A stretch of DNA of 64,000 nt from an uncultured Mollicutes bacterium. GTDB taxonomy: Bacteria; Bacillota_I; Bacilli_A; RFN20; CAG-826. Location: positions 115,860 through 179,859 of the forward strand of contig UQFN01000001.1 in assembly GCA_900540365.1 (NCBI GenBank). The letters are read 5' to 3'. Under the pieces are notes generated by a model. That model was not told where the DNA came from and made no database searches. It saw nothing but the letters and a program-made list of their open reading frames with translations. Made by a program: the position numbers and the translations under genes. This document shows positions 32,291-43,223 of the stretch, in pieces; the stretch's first letter is position 1; every line of letters starts with the position of its first letter.

Positions 32291-33049
32291 ATGAAAGCAG
32301 TTTTGAAATATCTGATTATTACTTTTGCCATAACTTATGCTTGTTGGTGGGGCGTAGCTGCGCTTGTAGCATATACTGATTTTGTATATGGCGACATATT
32401 ACCAACATTTATATACGTTATAGGCAACTTTGGCCCGGCTATTGCCACATTATTTTGCATTGACGGCAGACCCTACCTAACTTCATTGAAAAAATTTTTA
32501 TTCTCCTACAAAAAACGCGGAATATGGTTTTTCCTTTTATTCGTCTCCCTCGTTACGCTCACCGTAGGACTTTCTTCAATGGAATGGAATCCGCAAATGA
32601 CGGGGTTGAATTTTTTTATCTCGTTGCTCGGTTCCATCTTTGTTTACGGAGGTGAGGAAGAACTTGGCTGGCGAGGAATTTTACAGCCCACCTTATCTAA
32701 GAAAATGACATTCCCGCTTGCCGCGCTTGCGTGTGGCGTGATATGGGCGTTATGGCATTTACCGCTTTGGTTTATAGAAGGCCACCCCAACCAGTCAATG
32801 CCCTTCTGGGTACAAGCAACGCTCGGCATATTTCTTTGCTTTTGGCTCGGCACAATTTATGAGCGTTCAAAATGTCTGCCGCTGTGTATGCTCTTCCATG
32901 GTTTTGCCAATGTGATGTTGTCGTCATTCGTCTTAAAACTGAACTGGATATTGGTTGCCGGGATCATACTGACGACAGCCGTTGCAATCGTTCTTTGGTT
33001 GCTTGACTTAAAACAGGCAAAAGGTATAAATAACCAGCCGACAAGATGA
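32291..33049 (+). CDS. CPBP-family intramembrane metalloprotease
   Basis: A 252-residue membrane protein with about seven helices. It has the CPBP (CAAX protease/bacteriocin-processing) motifs: EEELGWRG (122-129), WALWHLPLW with His156, and FHGFAN with His203. These form the di-metal site of Rce1-like proteases. In bacteria such proteins are often linked to bacteriocin self-immunity or peptide processing; the target here is unknown. No clear ribosome-binding site precedes the ATG. The gene is far richer in G and C than the chromosome and stands alone between AT-rich genes, so it was very likely acquired. Confidence 0.88.
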   Translation: MKAVLKYLIITFAITYACWWGVAALVAYTDFVYGDILPTFIYVIGNFGPAIATLFCIDGRPYLTSLKKFLFSYKKRGIWFFLLFVSLVTLTVGLSSMEWNPQMTGLNFFISLLGSIFVYGGEEELGWRGILQPTLSKKMTFPLAALACGVIWALWHLPLWFIEGHPNQSMPFWVQATLGIFLCFWLGTIYERSKCLPLCMLFHGFANVMLSSFVLKLNWILVAGIILTTAVAIVLWLLDLKQAKGINNQPTR

Positions 33050-33215
33050 TAAAGACGAATACAAAATTAATGAGTTGCTTAAAATAATACATTTAAAACG
33101 TTCAATATATTTTTATGAAATAAAAAGACTAAACTTTGACAAATACTTAACTATAAGGAAAATCATTAAATAAATTAACATTTATAATTGGCATCAGGAA
33201 GTTATATATTTTAAC

Positions 33216-33239
33216 AAAAGTAAATAATTCTTTACTTTT
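33216..33239 (+). promoter_or_regulatory. Inverted repeat upstream of the ABC-2 exporter genes
   Basis: AAAAGTAAA (33216-33224) and TTTACTTTT (33231-33239) are perfect arms around a 6-base loop, 49 bases before the ATP-binding gene. It could be an operator or a weak terminator. Confidence 0.4.
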
Positions 33240-33287
33240 ATATTAATATCTTGTGCTTATGTGTATTTGTGTGTTTAAATAAAAGCC

Positions 33288-34202
33288 ATGGGTAATAAGA
33301 TTATTGAAATTAATAATTTATATAAAAGTTTTGGCGAAAATAAAGCTGTTAATGGAATTAGTTTTCACTTAAATCAAGGTGAGTTGTTTTCTTTTTTAGG
33401 TGTTAATGGAGCCGGCAAATCTACAACTATTAACATCATTGTTGGAGTTTTAAAAAAAGATAGTGGTGAATGTTTTGTAGATGGTTATTCCACTCAAGAA
33501 AGTGAAAAAATTCTACCCGAAATAGGTATAGTATTTCAAAATTCAGTATTAGATAAAAAACTATCGGTACTTGATAATCTTAAATATCGTGCTTATTTAT
33601 ATGGAATGAATAAAATCGAATTTAAAAAAAGGTTAGAGTTCTTTTCAAAAAAACTTGATTTAGAAAATCTGCTTAAAAGACCTTTAGGTTTGTTAAGTGG
33701 TGGCCAAAAGAGAAAAATTGACATTACTCGAGCTTTATTGCATAAGCCTAAAATTCTGATTTTAGATGAACCGACGACCGGATTAGATCCACAAATAAGG
33801 AAAAATGTTTGGGAATTAATTGATGAGCTAAGAAAGAAGGAAAAATTAACCGTCTTATTAACAACTCATTACATGGAAGAAGCTTCTAAAAGTGATTATG
33901 TTGTAATAATTGATAAAGGCGTGATAGTTGCAGAAGGAAAACCTTCTGATTTAAAAACAAAGTTTGCTTATGATTATCTAAAAATCTATAAATATAATGA
34001 AGATTTGAAGGGTTTATTAATCAAAAACAATATTAAATATTCTTTAGAAAGCAACTGTTTAGAGATTAAATTTGAGTCGACTAAAGAAGCTAAAGATTTT
34101 GTTAGCGATTATAAAGATTATATCTATGATTTAGAAATAATTAAAGGAACCATGGATGATGTATTTCTTACTGTGACAGGAAAGGAGTTAAATAATTTAT
34201 GA
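33288..34202 (+). CDS. ABC-2 type exporter, ATP-binding protein
   Basis: A 304-residue ATPase of the DrrA/CcmA type: Walker A GVNGAGKST (38-46), Q-loop GIVFQNSVLD, signature LSGGQKRKID, Walker B ILILDEPTTGLD, H-loop TTHYMEE, and a C-terminal extension usual for drug or antibiotic exporters. It powers the permease encoded next, whose start overlaps its stop by four bases (ATGA). There is no obvious ribosome-binding site (ATAAAAGCC before the ATG). Composition is host-like. The substrate is unknown. Confidence 0.92.
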   Translation: MGNKIIEINNLYKSFGENKAVNGISFHLNQGELFSFLGVNGAGKSTTINIIVGVLKKDSGECFVDGYSTQESEKILPEIGIVFQNSVLDKKLSVLDNLKYRAYLYGMNKIEFKKRLEFFSKKLDLENLLKRPLGLLSGGQKRKIDITRALLHKPKILILDEPTTGLDPQIRKNVWELIDELRKKEKLTVLLTTHYMEEASKSDYVVIIDKGVIVAEGKPSDLKTKFAYDYLKIYKYNEDLKGLLIKNNIKYSLESNCLEIKFESTKEAKDFVSDYKDYIYDLEIIKGTMDDVFLTVTGKELNNL

Positions 34203-35107
34203 AACAAGATGCGATTAAATTATTCTATTTAACTTCACGTAATCTAAAGCTTTATTTTAAAGATAAAATGGTATTTTTGGTTTCTTTAATTACACCAATG
34301 ATCCTTTTAGTTTTATTTATAACTTTTCTTAAAAGAACATACGAAGCTTCGATTATTGAAACTATCGGTTCTTTTACATTAAGTGATGAATTATTAAACG
34401 CATTTAGTGGTGGATGGCTTTTCTCTTCGGTTTTATCAACCTCTTGTGTTACAGTTTCCTTTTGTTCAGGGATGATGACGCTTGATAAAGTTAGCGGTGC
34501 TGATATCGATTTTAAAGTAATGCCAATTAAAAAATCTATTGTAACTTTTAGCTATGTATTTGCTAATTATCTCGCTACATTAATTGTCTGTTTTATCCTT
34601 TTAATTATCGGCTTTATTTATTTAGGAATTGTTGGATTTTATCTAAGTTTTGTGGACATTTTAATTGTAATTGCAAATATTTTACTAACAAGTTTATTTT
34701 CAACAATAATCGCAAATATTATATGGACTTTTACCAAAACCCAAGGCGTTGTTAGTGGGATTTGCACATTGCTCTCAGCTTTATATGGGTTTATTTGTGG
34801 AGCCTATATGCCAATAAATTCCATGGGTGAAGGCTTTGCAAAATTTACATCTTTTCTACCAGGAACCTACTCAACAGTTATCTTTCGAAAAGGATTTTTA
34901 AATAATGTTTTAAGCGAAATGAAAGAAACATTACCTGAAGAAATGGTTAACGGAATTGCAAATGGTTTTGATGTTAATTATTCATTTTTTAAGCATGACA
35001 TAAGCCTTTGGATGATGTTTTTGATTTCTATAATCTCGGTTGTTATTGCGTGTATCGCTTTACTTCTAGTTACGTATTTAAAGGATAAAACAAAATTAAA
35101 GAAATAA
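34199..35107 (+). CDS. ABC-2 type exporter, permease
   Basis: A 302-residue membrane protein with six predicted helices (about 25-45, 85-105, 120-145, 150-180, 185-210, 265-292), the usual layout of an ABC-2 permease (TSRNLKLYFKDKMVFLVSLITPMILLVL at the N-terminus). It pairs with the ATPase just upstream. The substrate cannot be inferred; DrrB-like drug or bacteriocin export is typical. Confidence 0.9.
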   Translation: MKQDAIKLFYLTSRNLKLYFKDKMVFLVSLITPMILLVLFITFLKRTYEASIIETIGSFTLSDELLNAFSGGWLFSSVLSTSCVTVSFCSGMMTLDKVSGADIDFKVMPIKKSIVTFSYVFANYLATLIVCFILLIIGFIYLGIVGFYLSFVDILIVIANILLTSLFSTIIANIIWTFTKTQGVVSGICTLLSALYGFICGAYMPINSMGEGFAKFTSFLPGTYSTVIFRKGFLNNVLSEMKETLPEEMVNGIANGFDVNYSFFKHDISLWMMFLISIISVVIACIALLLVTYLKDKTKLKK

Positions 35108-35220
35108 TTTTTAAAGCGATTTAATTGTCTAAATATTAAATTTAGTGTTACAAGCTGATAAAAATTTTAAGTTTGTAACACATATTTGAAATATTTGGCA
35201 TAATCAAAATAGAATAAAAT

Positions 35221-35575
35221 AAGTATATTAAAAGAGAATATTATTTAGAGATAATTAGAAGATATTACGACCCAAACTTAATTAAAGTGCTTAGTGGAGT
35301 AAGAAGATGTGGGAAAAGTGTTTTACTTTTGCAAATTAAAGATGAAATACTTTATCTTGGCAAAGCAAATGAAGAACATATCATTTTTATAAATTTAGAA
35401 GATTTTAAATTTATGTCTTTAAATAATGCAAATAAATTAAATTCCTACATAAATAAACTAATTAAAGACGATAAGAAGTATTTTATTTTTATTGATGAAA
35501 TTCAACATATTAATCAATAATAATTTATATATCATTTGATGTTTTAACTAACAGAAATTTATTAAATGTGATAAA
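35221..35575 (+). pseudogene. Remnant of an AAA_14/DUF4143-type ATPase gene
   Basis: The frame reads YIKREYYLEIIRRYYDPNL then SGVRRCGKSVLLLQ (Walker A) and IFIDEIQHINQ, where a stop ends it at 35520; homologs are about 400 residues. The expected start position holds AAG at 35221 instead of ATG. After the stop, SFDVLTNRNLLN (about 35535-35570) resembles the sensor-1 segment of the same family, so the gene was cut by an internal deletion plus stops. The rest has gone; purB follows at once. Confidence 0.7.
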
Positions 35576-35597
35576 TTTAATAGTCGTAGTGGTTTTT

Positions 35598-36901
<1,304 letters not shown>

Positions 36902-36905
<4 letters not shown>

Positions 36906-38179
36906 AAAGTATTTTAGTTTTAGGTAGTCAATGGGGCGATGAAGGAAAAGGTAAGGTAACTAATTTATATTCTTCTAAAGCTGATATTGTTGTAAGATAT
37001 CAAGGAGGAAATAATGCTGGACATACTGTTAAATTTAATGGTTTAGAGTTTCATTTACAAACTATACCAAGCGGGATATTTAATAAAAATACTTTAAATA
37101 TATTAGGTAATGGAATGGTTATAAATCCATTAGCGTTATATCAAGAAATGCAAACATTAATTAATGCTGGATTTGATTGTTCGAATTTAGTGATATCATC
37201 AAGAGCTCACGTAGATCTTGATTATCATTTAGTTCTTGATGGTTTAAATGAAATAAATTTAAAGGAAAATAAAATTGGTACGACAAAAAAAGGAATTGGC
37301 CCATGTTATACTGATAAAATATCTAGATTCGGTATAAGATTTTGTGATTTTATTAGTGAAAAATTTCCATTAATTTATAAAAGACATTTAGAGGTTAAAA
37401 ACGAAGAAATAAGTCGTTTAAATGGTGAAACTTTAGATTATGAAACTTCATTAAATAAATATTTGGAGATTATAGATTTTTTAAAACCATTTGTAAAAGA
37501 TACTGTTAGTATATTAGCTAAAGCCAAAGAAGAAAATAAAAAGATTTTATTTGAAGGCGCTCAAGGTACGATGCTAGATGTTGATTTTGGGACTTATCCT
37601 TATGTTACTAGTTCAAGTTGTACTAGTGGTGGAGCTATTAGTGGAAGTGGAATTGGTTTGAATTATATTGAAGGAGTAGTTGGAATTATTAAAGCATATA
37701 CTACTAGAGTTGGAGAAGGACCTTTTGTTACCGAACTTTTTAATGACACTGCTAGTTTAATTAGAGAAAAAGCCCATGAATATGGAGTTGTAACAAAAAG
37801 ACCACGTCGAATTGGTTGGTTAGATTTAGTCCAGTTAAAATATTCTTGTAATGTTAATGGAACAAAATATGGTGCCTTAATGTTATTAGATATTTTAGGA
37901 AATATAGGTGATATTGAGGTTTGTACTCAATATGAATTAGATGGTAAAGTAATTGATTATTTCCCGGCCTCTTTAAATGAATTAGTTCGAGTTAAACCTA
38001 TATATAAAACATTTAAAGGACGGGATGAAGATATAAGTAAAATAAAAACTTATGAAGAATTACCACTAAATGCAAGAAATTATATTGAATTTATTGAAAA
38101 ATATTTAGGAATTAAGATTGTAGTTATTTCTGTAGGTCCAGATCAAAAAGAAACAATTATCCGTGAAGAAGTTTTTTAA
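36902..38179 (+). CDS. purA: Adenylosuccinate synthetase
   Basis: A 425-residue GTP-dependent enzyme joining IMP and aspartate, the step before PurB. Motifs: GSQWGDEGKGKVTNLY (catalytic Asp and P-loop), NAGHTVKFNG, GTTKKGIGPCYTDK, FEGAQGTMLDVDFGTYPYVTSS and TTRVGEGPF. Length is normal. It is translationally coupled to purB, so the two AMP-branch enzymes form one operon here. Confidence 0.97.
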
Positions 38180-38255
38180 AATACATTTAAATTAAAATAA
38201 ATTTATATATTTAATATATTAACAAGCACATTAAATAGGAGTAGAATAACCAATT

Positions 38256-39560
38256 GTGATTGCGGCGATTGTTATTTCTATTTTATCTATTGTTGGAATG
38301 ATTTGCTTAGTCTTGTTCTTTCCAGTTATTAAAATTAAAAAGGTTCAAATACAAACCTTCTGGTTTGCACCATTAATTGGATCTATTTTACTTTTATCTT
38401 TTGGTTTAGTAGATTCAAATTTAGTTTTTTCATCATTAATTGCTCCAACAAGTGTTAATCCACTTGAGATTTTAGCAATTTTTATTTCGATGGTTTTTAT
38501 TAGTGTAGTTTTAGATGAAGTTGGATTTTTTAAATATTTAGCCTCTGTTGCAGTTAAAAAAGCTAAAAATTCTCAATTATCGATGTTTATTTTGTTATAT
38601 TTTGTAGCTTCAATTTTAACTATTTTTACATCTAACGATATTATTGTAATTACTTTTACACCATTTATTATTTTCTTTTGTAAAAATACCAAAATTAATC
38701 CACTACCTTATTTAGTAGGAGAATTTGTTGGAGCAAATACTTGGTCAATGTTATTAATAATTGGTAATCCAACAAACATTTATTTAGCTTCTTCGTTCAA
38801 TATTGATTTTCTTGAATATATTACATACATGGCTTTACCAACGATATTTGCTGGACTTACTTCATTAGGAGTTATGCTTTTATTATTTAGAAAATATTTT
38901 AAAGTTCCCTTAGCAAATACATTAGAAGAAGATCATATATTAGATAAAAAAATATTTATTGTATCTTTAGTTTTATTAATAAGTTGTATTATTTTACTAT
39001 CTATTAGTTCGTGGGTTGGATTAAAAATGTGGATTATAGCTTTTGTTTCTGGCTGTAGTTTATTGATTTTTATTATTGTATATTGCTTCTTTAAAAGACA
39101 AGAAATGTTTATTTTAAAAGAATCAATTTCTCGAATTCCTTTAAATCTAATTCCGTTACTTTTATCAATGTTTGTAATTGTTTTAACTTTACATTCTTAT
39201 GATATTAGTAAATATATATTTGATTTATTAAATAGCAATAACTTAATTTTAACTTATGGAACTTCTGGTTTTGTAATTGCTAACTTAATTAATAATATTC
39301 CAATGAGTGTTTTGTATGTAGATATAATTGAAAATTTTGAAGTTGTGTCTAAGGAAGCAATTTTTGCAAGTGTTATAAGTTCAAATATTTCAGCATTTTT
39401 TACTCCAATTGGAGCTTTAGCTGGTATGATGTGGATGGGCATATTAAAGAAGAATAATGTTCCGTTTTCATTTGGTAAGTTTTGTTTATATGGAGTAATT
39501 ATAAGTGTGCCGACATTATTTGCTTCTTTAGGTGGTTTATATTTAAGTTTTTTAATTTGA
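38256..39560 (+). CDS. ArsB/NhaD-type (ion transporter superfamily) permease
   Basis: A 434-residue membrane protein with about eleven helices. It shows the two half-site segments of the ArsB/SLC13-like fold: FTSNDIIVITFTPFIIFF and NTWSMLLIIGNPTNIYLA in the first half, NLINNIPMSVLYVD and SSNISAFFTPIGALAGMMW in the second. Related proteins move arsenite, sodium or carboxylates; the substrate here is open. GTG at 38256 is the likely start, with TAGGAG upstream. Repeat copy E follows the stop directly. Confidence 0.82.
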   Translation: MIAAIVISILSIVGMICLVLFFPVIKIKKVQIQTFWFAPLIGSILLLSFGLVDSNLVFSSLIAPTSVNPLEILAIFISMVFISVVLDEVGFFKYLASVAVKKAKNSQLSMFILLYFVASILTIFTSNDIIVITFTPFIIFFCKNTKINPLPYLVGEFVGANTWSMLLIIGNPTNIYLASSFNIDFLEYITYMALPTIFAGLTSLGVMLLLFRKYFKVPLANTLEEDHILDKKIFIVSLVLLISCIILLSISSWVGLKMWIIAFVSGCSLLIFIIVYCFFKRQEMFILKESISRIPLNLIPLLLSMFVIVLTLHSYDISKYIFDLLNSNNLILTYGTSGFVIANLINNIPMSVLYVDIIENFEVVSKEAIFASVISSNISAFFTPIGALAGMMWMGILKKNNVPFSFGKFCLYGVIISVPTLFASLGGLYLSFLI

Positions 39561-39583
39561 CCTTAGTTTTGCAGGGTTTTTTC
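39558..39583 (+). repeat. Dispersed ~30-bp repeat, copy E
   Basis: CCTTAGTTTTGCAGGGTTTT followed by TTC, starting at the permease stop codon. The 5' part of the repeat is shortened compared with other copies. Confidence 0.7.
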
Positions 39584-39709
39584 TAAAAATAACGATTTTT
39601 TTAAATTAAAATAATATTTTTAAATGTTTTTATGGTACTTTTTTATTAGATTTTTTCATAATATTTAAAAAATATTTATTTGATATTTTAATTTTTTAAT
39701 TTAATTTAG

Positions 39710-39745
39710 ATTAATTCCTCAAAGGAATTAATATTTATGTTATAA
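39710..39745 (+). promoter_or_regulatory. Palindrome and promoter of the ROK kinase gene
   Basis: ATTAATTCC (39710-39718) and GGAATTAAT (39724-39732) are perfect arms around TCAAA. A TATAAT follows at 39740-39745, so the inverted repeat overlaps the -35 region. Operator or upstream terminator are both possible. Confidence 0.45.
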
Positions 39746-39780
39746 TTTCTTACGTAATTAATTAAAAGGGACTATTTGAT

Positions 39781-40737
39781 ATGGAAAAGGTAAATATTGG
39801 AGTAGATATTGGCGGAATGTCATTAAAGGCAGGGCTAGTTAATAAAGAAGGAAAAATTCTTTATAAAGAGACTATTAAGACTGATGTTAATAAGGGTGAT
39901 AAATATTTTTTAGAATGCCTACATACCTTAATAGCTAACTTAATTAAGTATGCTAAAAATAATTCTTTAGAAGTTAATGGTATTGGTCTTGGAGTACCTG
40001 GAATTGTTAATAATGATTTAAAAACTATGGAATATGCTCCAAATTTAAAAATAGAGAACTTATCTTTAAAAGATGCTTTAAAAGATTTTAATCTTCCTTT
40101 TTCTTTATCTAATGATGCAAATTGTGCAGCCTTAGCTGAACAAAAATTTGGAATCGCAAAAGGTTATAAAAACGTAATTTTATTAACTTTAGGTACAGGA
40201 GTTGGTGGTGGAATCGTTATTGATAACAATTTATTTGAAGGAACTTCTGGCCAAGGTGCTGAACTTGGACATATGGTTATTAGATTAAATGGAAGAAAAT
40301 GTGGTTGTGGTAGAAAAGGGTGCTTTGAAGCATATGCAAGCGCTTCGGCATTATTAAGATTAACGAAAGAAGAAATGAAAAAGAATCCTCGCTCCTTAAT
40401 GTGGGAATACGCTGATTTTAATCTTAACAATGTTAATGGTCTAACTTCTTTTGAATGTGCTAAAAAAGGTGATTTATCTGCTAATAATGTTGTTAATAAA
40501 TATGTTTATTATTTAGGAGAAGGAATTTTAAATTTCTGTAATATTTTTAGACCTGAAGTAGTTGTTTTAGGCGGAGGAGTTTCTAATCAAAAAGAATTTT
40601 TAATTTCAAAAGTAAAAAAATATTTAGAAGAAAATCATTATGGATTTAAGAAAACAAGAAGTGTTGATGTTTTAATTGCATCTCTTGGTAATGATGCAGG
40701 GATAATTGGCGCTGCAAGTTTAATTTCGGTTGAATAA
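39781..40737 (+). CDS. glcK: ROK-family sugar kinase, probably glucokinase
   Basis: A 318-residue ROK protein: phosphate-binding IGVDIGGMSLKAGLV, SNDANCAALAE with the catalytic Asp, LGTGVGGGIV, GAELGHM with a zinc-ligand His, and the Cys cluster CGCGRKGCFEAYAS. There is no N-terminal helix-turn-helix, so it is an enzyme, not a repressor. Sequence and length fit Firmicute glucokinase. AAAAGGG lies ten bases before the ATG. Confidence 0.88.
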   Translation: MEKVNIGVDIGGMSLKAGLVNKEGKILYKETIKTDVNKGDKYFLECLHTLIANLIKYAKNNSLEVNGIGLGVPGIVNNDLKTMEYAPNLKIENLSLKDALKDFNLPFSLSNDANCAALAEQKFGIAKGYKNVILLTLGTGVGGGIVIDNNLFEGTSGQGAELGHMVIRLNGRKCGCGRKGCFEAYASASALLRLTKEEMKKNPRSLMWEYADFNLNNVNGLTSFECAKKGDLSANNVVNKYVYYLGEGILNFCNIFRPEVVVLGGGVSNQKEFLISKVKKYLEENHYGFKKTRSVDVLIASLGNDAGIIGAASLISVE

Positions 40738-40738
40738 G

Positions 40739-41668
40739 ATGAATAAAAATTATAAAGAAAATTTAAAATCAAGAAATATTAAGTTTGATTCTTCTAAAAA
40801 GAAATTAGACATCAAGGAATATGTTGTTAGACATGATTCTTTACTTTTAGATTACTTAATTAATGATTTAGGTTATAGCCGAAATAACGCTAAAAAATTA
40901 CTCTCTAATAAATTAATTTCTATTGAGGGAGCACCTGTTTCCCAATTTGATTTTAAATTATTCAAAGGAGATAATTTAATTATTTCAAAAAAAAGAATTA
41001 AAACTAAACAAAGAAAGAACTTACCAATAATATTTGAAAACGATGAAATTATCGTCATTAATAAACCTGCTGGATTACTTTCGATTGCTAGTGATAAAGA
41101 AAAAAGCAGCACTGCCTATCGAATGGTTATGGATTATTTACAATCAAAAGATAAGCATAATAGAATTTTTGTTGTTCATCGATTAGATAAAGAAACTAGC
41201 GGGATATTAATGTTTGCAAAAAACGAAACTATAAGAGATGAATTACAAAATAATTGGAATGATTTAGTTATTTCAAGAGGATATTATGCAATTTGTGAAG
41301 GAATTTTTGATAAGAAAGAAGATCATGTCGTTAATTATTTAAAAATGAATAGTTTAAATTTAATGTATGTTACTAAAAATGTTAAAGACTCACAAAAATG
41401 TATTACCGATTATAAAGTTATAAAAGAAAATAAGAATTATTCTTTATTAGATGTTCATATTTTCACTGGAAGAAAAAATCAAATTCGTGTTACATTAGGA
41501 AACTTAAATCATTATGTGTTAGGTGATGACAAATATGGATCACCTGAAAATCCTATTAATAGATTATGTTTGCATGCTTATGAATTAAAGTTTAAACATC
41601 CAAATTCTAAAAAAATATTTGAGTTTAAGACGGTTTTGCCACCAGAAATGGAGAATTTAATGAAATGA
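40739..41668 (+). CDS. RluA-family RNA pseudouridine synthase
   Basis: A 309-residue protein. An N-terminal S4 RNA-binding domain (about 30-85: LLDYLINDLGYSRNNAKKLLSNKLI) precedes the catalytic domain with VVHRLDKETSGILMFAKN (catalytic Asp) and HIFTGRKNQIRVTL, plus LCLHAYELKFKHP. It is of the RluA/RluD type; the exact uridine is not deducible. The ATG at 40739 just after the glcK stop is preferred to a TTG at 40730. The stop overlaps the DUF1538 gene by four bases. Confidence 0.92.
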   Translation: MNKNYKENLKSRNIKFDSSKKKLDIKEYVVRHDSLLLDYLINDLGYSRNNAKKLLSNKLISIEGAPVSQFDFKLFKGDNLIISKKRIKTKQRKNLPIIFENDEIIVINKPAGLLSIASDKEKSSTAYRMVMDYLQSKDKHNRIFVVHRLDKETSGILMFAKNETIRDELQNNWNDLVISRGYYAICEGIFDKKEDHVVNYLKMNSLNLMYVTKNVKDSQKCITDYKVIKENKNYSLLDVHIFTGRKNQIRVTLGNLNHYVLGDDKYGSPENPINRLCLHAYELKFKHPNSKKIFEFKTVLPPEMENLMK

Positions 41669-43221
41669 AAACATCGTTAAAATTATTATATGATAAATTG
41701 TTAGAAGCTTTTGTTTCGGTTGTTCCTATTGTGGCGATTGTTTTATTAATATTTGGATTACAATTCACAAGTGCTTTTCCAAATAACAATGTCATAAGTA
41801 CAAATACTCTTTTAATTTTTATTGCCTCAATGATTACTTTAGCTTTAGGAATGGGTTTATTTACCTTAGGCAGTGAAAAATCTATGACTAAAGTTGGAAT
41901 GCATATAGGTAGTTCAATTACTAAAAAACAATCGATAGTATTAATTGTTATAGTTTCTTTTGCCCTAGGTTTAATGATAACAATTGCTGAACCTGACTTA
42001 ACTGTCTTAGGTGATTTTGTAAGTGCAAATGGAATTATTAATTCATGGATTTTTAAACTTTGTATTGGTATTGGTGTTGGTATTTTTTTAGTAATAGGAT
42101 TATTAAGAATTATTTTTCAAAAATCATTAAAATTATGGCTAATTTTCTTTTATGCTTTAATTTTTGGACTTGCTTGTCTATTAGGCAGTAACGGAAGCGC
42201 AATATGTGAGATTAGCTTTGATAGTAGCGGAGTTACTACTGGGCCAGTAACTGTTCCTTTCTTATTAACTTTTGGAGCTGGTGTTGCTAGTGTTCGTGGT
42301 GGTAAAAATAGTAGTGGAGACTCATTTGGTGTAACTGGATTATGTTCAATAGGTCCTATAATTATGTCATTACTTATCTTTTTACCAATGCAAAATAGTG
42401 AAATTTTTGCCACTTTTAAAAACGAATTAAATACTTCTCCAGTTTTTATAAATGTATTAAGTAATGTGCTTTTAGAAGTACTAATAGCAATTTTGCCAAT
42501 AGTATGTTTCTTTTATATTTATAATTTCATTTTTATAAAATTAAGTGTAAAAGAACTTATTAAAATAGGAATTGGTTTTTTATATACATATTTTGGATTG
42601 GTAATCTTTTTAGTAAGTGCGAAGGTGGGTTTGATTCCTCTTGCTAGTGAGCTAAGTAAAAATATTTTGTTAGGAGGAGAATCATATTATTACTTATTTA
42701 TAATAATTGCCATTCTTGTAGGATGCTTTATTGTTTTAGCTGAACCTTCTGTCCATATTTTAGTTGAACAAGTCGAAGAAATTAGTGGTCGTTCAATTAC
42801 TAAATGGAGTATTTTAATAAGTTTATCGGTTGGCGTTAGTTTAGCAATAGTTCTAGCAGTTGTAAGGATTGTTTATGGAAATAACTTTAGCATAATGTAT
42901 TATTATGTTCCTTTATTTTTGTTAGCTTTAGCATTAACTTTCTTTGTACCTGATATTTATGCTGCAATAGCTTTTGATAGCGGTGGAGTTGCTAGTGGTA
43001 CAATGGCGAGTTGTTTTGTCCTACCTTTTATAATCGGAATAGGGAGTAATAATGATTCTGTTAGTGGTTTTGGAGTTATTGGATTAATTGCAGTTGTTCC
43101 TATTATTTCTATTCAAGTTTTAGGTATTGTGGCTTCGCTTAAAGAGAAATATATTTTATTTACAGCTAGAAAACGTTTAATCGAAGAAAACGATGAACAA
43201 ATTATTGTTTTTAAGGAGTAA
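41665..43221 (+). CDS. DUF1538 membrane protein, putative transporter
   Basis: A 518-residue protein with about twelve to fourteen membrane helices in two homologous halves: GMGLFTLGSEKSMTKVG with ITIAEPDLTVLGD in the first, and LAEPSVHILVEQVEEISG with FDSGGVASGTMASCFVLPF in the second (compare FDSSGVTTGPVTVPFLLTFGAG). This is the DUF1538 family, thought to be transporters of unknown substrate. It is followed in the same operon by two PII-like proteins, which probably gate it. Confidence 0.88.
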   Translation: MKTSLKLLYDKLLEAFVSVVPIVAIVLLIFGLQFTSAFPNNNVISTNTLLIFIASMITLALGMGLFTLGSEKSMTKVGMHIGSSITKKQSIVLIVIVSFALGLMITIAEPDLTVLGDFVSANGIINSWIFKLCIGIGVGIFLVIGLLRIIFQKSLKLWLIFFYALIFGLACLLGSNGSAICEISFDSSGVTTGPVTVPFLLTFGAGVASVRGGKNSSGDSFGVTGLCSIGPIIMSLLIFLPMQNSEIFATFKNELNTSPVFINVLSNVLLEVLIAILPIVCFFYIYNFIFIKLSVKELIKIGIGFLYTYFGLVIFLVSAKVGLIPLASELSKNILLGGESYYYLFIIIAILVGCFIVLAEPSVHILVEQVEEISGRSITKWSILISLSVGVSLAIVLAVVRIVYGNNFSIMYYYVPLFLLALALTFFVPDIYAAIAFDSGGVASGTMASCFVLPFIIGIGSNNDSVSGFGVIGLIAVVPIISIQVLGIVASLKEKYILFTARKRLIEENDEQIIVFKE

Positions 43222-43223
43222 TT

